Below, one piece after another: positions 34,856-45,002 of a stretch of 64,000 nucleotides of DNA. This DNA is from Warburgia ugandensis (lineage: Eukaryota; Streptophyta; Magnoliopsida; Canellales; Canellaceae), in NCBI GenBank assembly GCA_035236585.1, contig CP141137.1:50552057-50616056 (forward strand). The letters run 5' to 3'. The number at the start of each line of letters is the position of its first letter. Positions within the stretch are counted from its first letter, which is position 1. A program made the translations under genes and the position numbers. The notes below the pieces were generated by a model, which was not told the origin of the DNA, did not search any database, and worked only from the letters and a program-made list of their open reading frames with translations.

Positions 34856-35371
34856 TAGGTCTGGCAATTCAGGTTGATGGGCCATGTTCGTGTTGTGTCG
34901 AGACTAACCCATTATAGTATATGGGTCGACACGAGCACGACCCGCTTAATAATCATGTCAAGAACCCGTGACTCTAATATGACACGATTATTAAACGAGT
35001 CGACAAAATACGACTCGTGTAACACGATTAAATAAATGTAAAATAACTAATATATGACGGTTTTTGAAGAACCATCCCATATTACTATAGTAATATATGA
35101 TAGTTTCAGAAGAACCGTCATATATTTTCAACTCAATTGGTTAACAACTTGCGGGTTAAATGAGTCAACACAATGAATTAATAGGTCGCGTGTTAAATAG
35201 GTCAACACGATGGGTCAACATTGATTGATTCGACCACGACACGATTTTTGGCTTGCCATTTTTGAGTTGATCCAAAAATGACACAAACATAATAAGATTT
35301 GACCCTAACCCGCTAAATTCGTGCTTGGTTTGAGTCATGTTATCGTGCCGTATCATATTTTGCCACCCCTA
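34856..35371. mobile_element. hAT-type MITE, copy 1, perfect 8-bp TSD
   Basis: CCTCTTGA occurs at 34848-34855 and 35372-35379, the 8-bp duplication typical of hAT transposons. The ends are imperfect inverted repeats (TAGGTCTGGCAA and TAGGGGTGGCAA). The 516-bp interior has no transposase and is rich in CGACACGA-like words. It shares most of its length with 58445-58885. A palindrome at 35051-35126 is specific to this copy. Confidence 0.9.
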
Positions 35372-35471
35372 CCTCTTGAGAGACATTACACCAATCTTTA
35401 TATAGGCGGCTTCTGCTTTGTGCTAGCGGATTTATAAAAAAAGAAAAGAAAAAAAGATAAAGAAAAAAAAG

Positions 35472-35633
35472 AGGCAGCCCCGGTGCACACAACTCCCGCA
35501 TATGCAAGGTACAGGGAAAGGGTGGATCACAAGGGTCAATAGTCCTCAGCCTTACTTTGTTTTTTGCAGGAGATTGTTTTCACGGCTTGAACTTGTAATC
35601 TCAAAGTCACACGACGACAACTCTACCATTATG
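35472..35633 (-). mobile_element. Au-like SINE, nearly full length
   Basis: The tail and the box-B region are clear. The first bases of the head (after TACCATTATG) are lost or mutated, and no target duplication was found. Confidence 0.85.
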
Positions 35634-36411
35634 AATTTAACAACAACTAATAAATACATGTTGGATCCAGTTATTTCCTGATCCAAACTGTTCATCGTCT
35701 AGGCTAAGTCTTAGGTGGGTCATGCACAGCAATCTTATGTACTGGATGATCCTAATTAACCAACTTTTTGTGGTTGTAAAATTAGCCACTCAGAAAGTGC
35801 CAAAAGCAACTTTAAATAATAGACGCGAAGATCGGCTATTTGAGATCCTTGGAGCTTGATCTATCTAAGATCGATGAACAGTATCATTGCCAACAGTTGG
35901 GTCCACATTTACATTAAGCTGCGGGTTTGAAACATGAGGAATACTTGTATGGTGCGTGCATCACACACCCTTGTTTATTATGGCGGACCCCATATTATAG
36001 TAATCGGAACCGTTCACTGAGTTCAAATCTCTTAAATGTTAAAACATCTCTAAGATTGGATGATTCTAATATCCACAAAAGGTGCATTCAACTAAATTAT
36101 TTCGAATCATTCTTTGAATAGTGTTTATAACCATACATGCTTGAATCAATAAAAGTACAGTTTTCAGTTTTGAGATTCATCCAATCAGCATTGTTTTAGG
36201 ATTATTTGTAATCCAGTAAGAGAAATCAGATGAACGATTCTGATTACCTAAACATAAGGCCCACCGTGCTAAAGTGGGGGCTCATCACACAGGTATGTAA
36301 TGATTCTCTTACATAAATGCTTCTAAATTGCGTATTCGTTACCTCAAATTTGTTTACAACTGATTTGTTGTTGTAGGTTCATCGGATCGTAGCCAAGCTC
36401 TAAATAAAAAA
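35634..36411. other. Intergenic, no gene recognised
   Basis: No coding region is supported. Confidence 0.5.
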
Positions 36412-36515
36412 AGGCAGCTCAGTGCACAAAGCTCCCGTATATGCATGCAGGATTTGGTGAATTAGGCGAAGGAGCGGACATAAAGGGCCTATAATAGGCT
36501 GCCTTACCTTGTAGA
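36412..36515 (-). mobile_element. Au-like SINE, 5'-truncated
   Basis: The tail is present with an approximately 15-bp insertion near 36460; the copy stops after the CAAGGTAAGGC region. Confidence 0.8.
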
Positions 36516-38408
36516 ATTGTAACCGGATTCCAACTTTGCAACTACACTTTATTGGCCTTCCATTTATTATACAACTGCACTACCAAATCCTTTTGACTAC
36601 ACATGTTTTACGTCTGTGGCTAATGCATCTATCACACCACGTTTATTTGGCAGATATGTCCCACCCAGCTTGCCCGTCAAGCCAACATTATCCAAAATGG
36701 CATGCAATCACCATCAAAATTGAAGAGCCCAAGTGACATTCAACCATTAACCGTACTTGTGGTTCTGACTTGACCCAAAATATTAACACCCTCACTTTCA
36801 ACTCGGTGACTTCGGATTCATTCATATGTTAAAATAAAAGCAAGACCCACCATAAAATCAGTGTCATGTTCATCACAAGATCGGTAAGATAGTCAGAAGA
36901 ACTGATTTCTACAGTGGTTGGCTGCCCACCACCATTATACGCTTTACACGACGTTCCGAAGTACAATCGGTGGTCAATTTTCTATTGAATTGAGTCTTCA
37001 TCTTGAGGGACACATTGGATTGGCCTTGGCCTGAAACGTGATCGTTGCCTTAACTGAGTCTTAACATGGACGAAGAAGAAAGTTAGAGGAACTCATTCTT
37101 AAAGCCTTGATCAATCAACAGGTTGCTGATGCGGGGGTGAAATGCTTTGTGCATAGCTCATCGGTAAGATTTCTATGATTCCGAAGATGAAGATTGCCAC
37201 AAAGCTACTCCACTTGTAAAATTTAGAGTTTTTTACTTCTGGTGTACAAAAGCTCACAATCGTAATACCATTCGGAAGCAGTTCATTCCCTGTCATGCAA
37301 ATTATCATCTTCGAGGACATCTCCCTTTCAGTCCTCCTCCCCCTTTACGTGATGAACTGAAACCCTTCCTTTTCAACAAGCGCACGCCTTGAAGTCGAAA
37401 CACTTGACGATAATATTTCTTTCTATGGTTTCTTTCCATGCCAAACTGATGGAACACCCATTCAATGAAAATCTTTGACAATACAAGGCCATAGTGGACT
37501 AGAATATATCCGTGAGCATGTCTTAGTGCTAGAATAGGGGGACATGTCATGTCAAGTTTGAGCATTGGTCATGGAGTCTTGGTTTTTTTAAACGCTAAGG
37601 CAACATCTTATTTTCAGACGCTATCTTTTATTATTTTCTTACAAGTCATGTCAATTGGATGATCTTAACTTCTATTTTTATTTTATTTTATTTTATAGTT
37701 GTGATTCAAAGTACAGGGAAGTACAAGGCTGTAAGTATCTAATAGAAGTTATTTTTTGTGTAAAAATAATTTAAGAGATTTTAAATAATACATATGAGTT
37801 AGATCTTCCAAAAATCTTGCTTAAAATCATAAAAAAAAAATCTGCATCTGAATATAAGATGCTACCTCAGTCTTTGAAAATACCATGATTCTTAGCCATG
37901 ACTATGATTGGGAAGGAGATGATAACATGGGTTGCCTCATCAATGGGGGGCTTTGGCCAAACATCGCTGTCAACATGGATAATGGGTTTAAGGGCATGGT
38001 CACAAAACTCATGGAATTGACATTTTGCTTGGTTTGATTGTATAGACAAAGCAAATCCTTAGTTGTTGGTCCTTCAAAAAAAAGAATCCACCTTTTGTTT
38101 GATCTGACCAGTTCATCTCCTTTGCCCTCCTTAGAAACTCATGCCCATTGGTTGTATTTAACTACTAATTTTCTCTACTTTCTATAATTGAAAAGTCCAA
38201 TGATTATGGTTAAAATGCATTTCATTTGAGAGAACTAGTGACTAAATTAGGGAAGGAAAAGAAGATTATTGAATCAGTTCATCCAATTTTAGGGTTTAGT
38301 TGGAGGGATCATGGACACAGTCCAGAAAGCTCAGCATGGACAACAATTCTCGATTGTTTTCCAATACATAAATGGTATGCATGGGGAGAGCATTTCTTTT
38401 GGAGTAGG
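36516..38408. other. Intergenic, no gene recognised
   Basis: Two overlapping minus-strand open stretches (37111-37320 and 37305-37565) could be relics of an element, but I recognise no domain in them. Confidence 0.45.
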
Positions 38409-38500
38409 AAGCTCCCGCCTATGCGGGGTTCAGAGAAGAGGCAGACCACAAGGGCCTAAAGTACACAGCCTTACCTTGCATTTTGCAAGAGGCTGTTTCC
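38409..38500 (-). mobile_element. Au-like SINE, truncated at both ends
   Basis: It begins within the tail (GAAGCTCCCGCC) and stops at the CAAGAGGCTG region. Confidence 0.83.
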
Positions 38501-38939
38501 ACTTTCATTAATTGAAAAGAATAATCATTACAGTCATGTACAAACTTTCCCTGCACTTATCAAAAGTGGAAAGTTGTTCTACGCATGCAACTGCAACTTT
38601 TATTAATTGACACCTTTTTTATTTTCATGATAAAATAAGCTTGTGATCAAACCTACTTGGTGCATTGAGTATTAATCTTTAAGAATAAGATCAAATCGAG
38701 ATGAACCAATGCTTGATATGAAGAAGACAACAAGATAATTCAAGTAACTGTTAGCTCCAATCGAATGCCATTTAATTCAACTCATTGCCAGTGGAAATGC
38801 ATCAAGAAAAATTCTCAGTATTAAGTTACCAGTTGACATTGATGCTAACAATCGAGCCTCAAGATGCAGAAGTTTGAGTTGATGGATGTAGGAACAAGTC
38901 TAGCGGAGTGCTGTACATGACAAAAACTTCTTGTGACAG

Positions 38940-39180
38940 ACCAATTAGAGAGAGTTATCAGAAGCAATGAATCTGGATACTTAGCTACTAATCGAATGTT
39001 GTAGATGACAAGCGACTGCCAACATTATTTTGACATGAAGAAATCCCTGAGACAACAGACCCTGGAACGATGCTACTTCTAACCAACTAGAGAGAGTTGC
39101 TAAAATTGATGAATCGGGATACTCCGTTGCCAATCGATTTTTATTCTTATACCAATCGACTGCCATTGAAAAACTGAAAA
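38940..39180. repeat. Diverged tandem duplication, offset about 145 bp
   Basis: CCAATTAGAGAGAGTT and a following block containing AATCGA and CGACTGCCA recur about 145 bases later as CCAACTAGAGAGAGTT and the same downstream words. Confidence 0.5.
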
Positions 39181-40343
39181 TTATAAGTCTTCTAGTCGAT
39201 TTGAAGCAAAGCATCAATGCGATGGAACGGCCCCTCTCTCTACTACATACGGCTTTTTCAGGCCGAACAAAAGGTATTAGGCCCGAATCCAATTATTTGT
39301 TGAGTACAAAGCTACACTATTGAAAGCATTGAGGAGAGTGAGATTGTTCAGTTCAAGAACCAATGCAAGCAAACTCGAAGCGCATAAAAGAGAACATAGT
39401 TGACTGGGAATTTCTTCCGTTGTTTCAGCGAAAGCATACTTCCATTCTCGTTTTTTTGGGTTTTACTCGAATTGAATGACAAGGACCAATCTACTGCGAA
39501 CGCTACTACCACTTATTGAAGACCTTGAATTTCACAAGACCATTCCACGGCTGTCATGGACCAGTCGATGGCATGTGCTAATTATTGCCGGTTTTCTGTT
39601 CTAAAGTGAAAATTTGAGTTCAAAATGGTCTAGTTTGCACTCCATTGGCTAGAATCTGATTCCAATGAATCTATTAGCACGAGCAGTATAAATTGAAGAT
39701 TCTTGAAATATTCAAAGACGAACCATCGAGAAAGAATCAAGAAATATTCATGCATTCATCTCCAATAAACAAGAGTCAATACTTTTAAACCTTTTCTGGT
39801 TGCTATCTGCTCTCTAGTTCTTGGAAGGTTTTTAAGTATCTGTAAAAAGCTTGAGCATTTGGAACTACTTTAGACCTCTGTTTGCGAGCCAACATAGTTC
39901 CAATTGAATCTTGTAAAAAGGTAATGAACCTTAAGATAGAATTGCCTTTAGAGACTCAAGTTAGCAAATACCTTGAAAGATTGGTTGGCTGGCCCAACTA
40001 CTATAAATTTCATGTGTGCCAAGGTTTTTTTCTTCTATTTTCACTGTCTTGTGCATCTGATTAAGAAGTTTTCCAAATTCTTTTAAGGCCCAATTCATCC
40101 CATATTAGCATCTAACAACTTGTACTTGTCATTGAATGTTGGCAACTAATTGCCACATTCCTGCCCTAGTAACAATTTTCCACATGCACACATCAGAATG
40201 CCCTATTTGGCACAACGAATGGTTTTGGATTGGTCATCCCAGTGTAACAATTCAGGTATCGACCTAAGAATACGTACATCGACAATCAACTGTAGTATAA
40301 AGGACACATAGGCCATGCATCATCAAAACCTACCGTCTGGTCA

Positions 40344-40425
40344 TCCTAATCATTGTTATTCTACAGCGATAAATGGATGTTGTATCCTAATCATTGTTAT
40401 TCTACAGTGATAAAATGGATGGCGT
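40344..40425. repeat. 41-bp tandem duplication
   Basis: ATCCTAATCATTGTTATTCT and its following 20 bases are repeated directly with about four differences. Confidence 0.88.
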
Positions 40426-40484
40426 AAAAGGTCTGAAGCCTGAAGGGTTCAGATCGTTGAATGGAGGGTGGTTGGAGTATAGCT

Positions 40485-40620
40485 CCTAACACATAAAGCT
40501 TTTGCATATGTAGAATGGACACAAAAGGCCTATAGTATGCAACCTCATCTTACAAGCCTCGAACTCATGACTTTTGAGTCATCCGGCGACAACTTTAATC
40601 GTTGTCCCAAAGTTCTCCTT
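40485..40620 (-). mobile_element. Au-like SINE, old copy
   Basis: GGCCTATAGTATGCAACC and the head region (GACAACTTTAATCGTTG) are recognisable; the tail is strongly mutated and partly deleted. Confidence 0.72.
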
Positions 40621-41420
40621 AACAGTCGTATCTTATCATAATATGATAAATTAAGGAATGACTTTCGTAAATTCTCTTCTTTCCTAATTGTCAGCTTGCC
40701 ATGTAAGATGCCTCGCGATCGTATAGACAGAAAGAAATTTGTTGCATAGGGTTGGTGGCCGAGTTTTCTCCGACAATGCAATGCGTACGAAAAGAAACAA
40801 AATCAATTTTGTCTGCTAGAAAACATAGCATGCCCTTGTGAAAACAAACAAAATCAACCGTCTGCGAGAAACATAACTAGCTTACCTCTTACTTGTGAAG
40901 GAAACAAGATCAACTTTGAAAAAAACATGGTGTAAAGAGAGAGGAGGAATAGTGGGAGGAGCCCACATTATGAGAGAAGCAAACCATTCACAATTTTTTC
41001 GTTTTTGGGAAAGCAAAAGCCATTCACAATGTTGGTTGTCCATAGGATGCTACCAGGCCCTTTTCTTTCTCGCTTTCCTTCTTGTCTTGCAGGCAAGCAG
41101 GTCTTTTATGGATAATCCTAAACTAACAATCAACTTGAATACATGACCAAACACAGGAACTCCTCCGATGCCGGTTCCAAGCCCGAATGAAAAAGGAGGA
41201 AGGTCTTATATCAGGTGCGAGCTAGCAAAGAAGAAGTTGAAAATGATTTTAATTTTGTTATTTTTTTTCCTACTTGCAAATGAATATGCATTTGCATATT
41301 AGTTTGTAAGTAAGAAGAGGAGATAATGAAAATTATCTCCAACTTCTTTAAAATATGGCAACCCTAACATGACATAATCGAAAACTGACATTCCTGCAAG
41401 TTAGGGTGCTCTCCATAAGC

Positions 41421-41625
41421 CACGTGCTGCATCGGATCATAGGTGCAGTGAAAAATGGGCAAGGGTTGCTAGGGCGTTTCCTTCGAAGTGACGAACTATA
41501 TCGAATCCTGGTTGTTATGGAAAATGGGTAAGTGCTGCTAAAGCATTCCTTTGGAAGTGATGCGCTGCATCAGAACCTAGGTGCAATGAAAAGTGGGCAT
41601 GGGTTCATGCCATTGAGGTCGAAAA
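41421..41625 (+). repeat. Three tandem 69-bp repeats at the LINE 5' end
   Basis: Units begin at 41421, 41490 and 41559, each with GTGCTGCATCGGATC-like sequence followed by GAAAAATGGGCAAGG and a TTGCTAGGGCGTTTCCTT-like block. They lie directly upstream of the LINE endonuclease. This is where some LINEs carry promoter repeats; that role is inference. Confidence 0.75.
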
Positions 41626-41639
41626 GTGAGTTGGTAAAT

Positions 41640-43560
41640 AGGCTATCTCAATAGCATAAGATTAGTATCGCCACATGGAATATAGAGACATTGACAAATA
41701 AGAGTTTGGAGTTAGTAGATACAATGAAACGTAGGAGAGTCAACATCGCTTGTATCCAAGAAACCAAGTGAAAAGGGACTAAAACCAAAGAAATCAATAG
41801 GTACAAACTCTAGTACGTAGGAAAGGATAATAACTGAAATGATGTAGAAATAATAGTGGATAAAGAATTAAAGGATAAAGTTATGGATGTTAAACGAATC
41901 AATGATAGAATAATAATAATAAAACTTATTATAAGAGAGCAGATCATAAATGTTATAAGTACATACGACTCACAAGTAGGGTTAGAAGATATAATCAAGA
42001 GACAATTTTGGATAGACATGAAGAGAGTAATGCAAGAAATTTCCATTACTAAGGGAATAGTTATAGGAGTAGACTTAAATGATCATGTAGGAAAAGAAAA
42101 TAAAGGATATGATATATAGGGGGTAGAGTATAGGATAACGAAATGAGTTGGGAAAAACTATCATCGATTTTGCTTTGATTTTATACATTCTTCAAGGCCT
42201 CTTTTACTTCAAGTATTCTAATCTTACATTCATATCTATAACATCCAACCAAGTTATTTAATAACATTATAAAATCAAAGAAAAGGCTGGATGAATAGAG
42301 GAAAAGCTCTATTGTACCAATTCATAAGAATAAAATGAGACATACATAGCTGCACTAATTATTATGGTATTAAACTTATGAAACTTTTTGAAAGAGTGAT
42401 TGAGAAGAAGCTACACATGAGACAAGTGTATAGGAGAACCAGTTTGGTTTCATGCCCGGGAGGTCTACCATGATTGCTATTTTCTTACTAAGACAATTGA
42501 TAGAGAAATGTAAAGAGAAGAGGAAAGACTTCCACATGGTCTTTATTGACTTAGAGAGAGCTTATAATCGAGTTCCTAGAGAATAATATGGAGGGTGTTG
42601 GGCCAGAAAGGGGTTTCATGGGGGTATATAGATATAATTAAAGATATATGAGAGAGCGATAACAAATATTAAAACCACTAGTAGTGAGATTGATGATTTT
42701 TTTGTCACTGTAGGAATGCACCAATGATCGGCATTTAGCCCATACCTTTTCATTTTAGTTATAGATGAGTTAACAAAACATCTGCATGAGAAGATTGCAT
42801 GATGCATGCTATATGTAGATGATATAATCTTAATTTATGAGATAAGGGAGGGTGTAAATACAAAGCTAGAGTTATGGATAGAAGCATTAGAATCTAAAGG
42901 ATTTAAAATCAGCCAAATTAGGGCAAAATATATGGAATGCAATTTTAGCAAAGAGAGGAGTAAGAGTGGAACACCAATTAAGATTGATCGTTAAGAAGTC
43001 CCTGTAAAAGGCCACTTTTAATACTTAGGATTAATGATTCATGAGAGTAAAGAGATTGAGAGGAAAGTTACTCAAAGAATCCAAGTAGATTAGAACAAAT
43101 GGTGATGCGCATTTGGAGTTTTGTGTGATCAACAGGTGCCACTCAAACTAAAAAGAAAATTCTATAAGATGGCTATAAGGTTAGCCAATATAGATCAGAG
43201 TATTGGGTAGTTAAGGAACATCATATTCATAGGATGAGCGTCATGGAAATGAAGATGTTGAGATGGATGAATGGCAAGATAAGAAAGAATAGAATGAAGA
43301 ATGAAAACATTTGAGGAAACTTAGGAGTAAGCACAAATAAGTAACAAGATGAGGAAGATTAGATTTGAATAGTTTGAACATGTCCGAAGGAAACTCAAAA
43401 TGACACCAGTTAGAAGTGAGGCAATCTAAAAGACAAGGAGAAGGCTCAAAAGAACATGGATAGATGTGATGAAATTTTTTTTTAAAACTTTCAGATTAAA
43501 TGAAACTATGGTACTTAATAGAGGGGAATGGAGGAACAAGATTCATGTGAGCAGTTGAGC
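41640..43560 (+). pseudogene. LINE (RTE-like) endonuclease and reverse transcriptase, dead
   Basis: The apurinic-type endonuclease is recognised at about 41665-42110 (IATWNIETLT, ACIQETK, VIGVDLNDHVGKE). RT follows, with NQFGFMPGRSTMIAIF near 42440, FIDLERAYNRVPRE near 42545 and the catalytic LYVDDIILI at about 42808. A C-terminal block ending GEWRNKIHVSS (near 43550) is characteristic of a common plant RTE-like LINE group. Numerous stops and frameshifts are spread over all domains. No poly-A tail or target duplication was found. Copying would have been by target-primed reverse transcription. Confidence 0.88.
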
Positions 43561-44632
43561 ACTTGCTATATATCTTCTTGGAGCAAATGCCTTCTAGCAC
43601 AGTGGCTTAAGAAGGAACCTGATGATCTTGCCTCTGAAATTACTTAACTGCATAACTTCAAAGATTGCGACCTTCTGCAAATTGGTAAAGGAACCTGATC
43701 CTAGAGCAGTTTGGGACCTATTATTGTTCGTGACCCAATATTCCAAGCGCTGTTTATGATAAAGGCGCAAATTATCGCGAGGCTCCCCAAAAACAGTTGG
43801 GGCCCATTTGCCAATTGGAAAACATTGCTCAGCACCCAGTGAATGGGTTACACACAAAATTTCCTCGCTTGAGATTCTTAAGCTTTTGAATGATGAGTTA
43901 ACTGACAATGAATGTAGACCTGTATTTTGCTGTTCTGTTCATTTGGATGATACAACTTGTAGATCTAGTGGGCAAATCTTGTTAATAATAGGGCCTACTC
44001 CATAAACAGTTTAAATTAGCAAAAAAGTAGACCCCACCTGTAGCTTTCCCTGCCCACATTCTTATTCTGAATGTAGCACGTCCATCATAAAAGCTCCCGA
44101 AACTAAAGAAGATTAAGCAAGGAAAAGACACAAGAATCATATGAGCTACCATACTTCACCGGCCATTTGTAGGATGGACGAGATGTTGACGTGACACACA
44201 CACGCCGCGCAGCCTCCAGCCTGTTTACTTCTTGCGCCACTGCACTAGGTCTTTCTCCCTGGGAAAATCTGGGAGAGTAGAAGTGACGTTCAACCCACTT
44301 TTTTCAGTCTTCCAGAGTCCAAATCATCCCTCTTTAGGTTTTATGTTGATGATTCATGAATGAAATCCCTTCACTGGTGTTCACCCAAAAAGCAAAAAAA
44401 ATCCCTCCACTGGTTCTTAGTCTTCGACATGCAGAATATTTGTTTGTCAATACAGACCATTGCCTTCATCTTCCAGAAGTCTAAGGTGGTATACACTTAA
44501 TTAGGTAAGAATCTTGGTGTAGTTCATCACTTGCATGCCTAATTTGATTTGGATCATTAGAAAAATATGGGCCCACCAGCACTTTGCCCATTCTCCATTC
44601 GGATTTCAGTACCAACTATAGTTCCGCAGACA
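43561..44632. other. Intergenic, no gene recognised
   Basis: A minus-strand open stretch of 104 codons (43594-43908) has no recognisable family. Nothing else is supported. Confidence 0.45.
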
Positions 44633-44696
44633 CCTTGTGGTCAACCCCTCCTCGGAGCTTACATAGGTGAGAGCTTTGTGCACTGGGACTGCCTGC
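44633..44696 (+). mobile_element. Au-like SINE, short 3' fragment, 17-bp TSD
   Basis: Only 64 bp of the 3' end are present (CTTGTGGTCAACCC to GGGACTGCCTGC). The flanks 44616-44632 and 44697-44713 (CTATAGTTCCGCAGACA) match at 15 of 17 bases. Confidence 0.87.
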
Positions 44697-45002
44697 CTAT
44701 AGTTCCACTGACAATGTGTAAAATCATACGCACTGCAATAACCTCAAAATAACACCTCAAATAATTACGGAGGAATGATAGAGGCAGTGCTCCTACATTT
44801 TTTCACTTGCCAAAAGGACACAAGAAACAACTGGAAGCAAACAAACATGAACAACTTACGGATCTACGTCCTCTTCTTTTCAGAATGTAACCTATTATTT
44901 ACATGAAATAAAATGCTAACCCCAAAACTGGTGCTTCGCCCCAACTGGGTTCCCTGTATTACTAACCTACTAACACTCTTCTAGCATCACATTATATATT
45001 TG

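Larger units (their letters stand above)
38501..41420. other. Intergenic with LTR-like and duplicated sequence
   Basis: Between 38749 and 39800 there are LTR-like hints: a start TGTTAGCTCC, a TATA-like AGTATAAATTG near 39687 and AATAAA near 39764. No second copy, primer site or coding region was found. Other duplications are listed separately. No host gene is supported. Confidence 0.35.

Noticed and set aside
37111-37565. Two overlapping minus-strand frames as a frameshifted gene
   Set aside because: No recognisable family in either, and no evidence they belong together.
38226-38511. Two small plus-strand genes
   Set aside because: Both frames run through a SINE copy and are not coding.
43594-43908. 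A 104-codon minus-strand gene
   Set aside because: No domain, no splice context, and it lies between a LINE end and a SINE.
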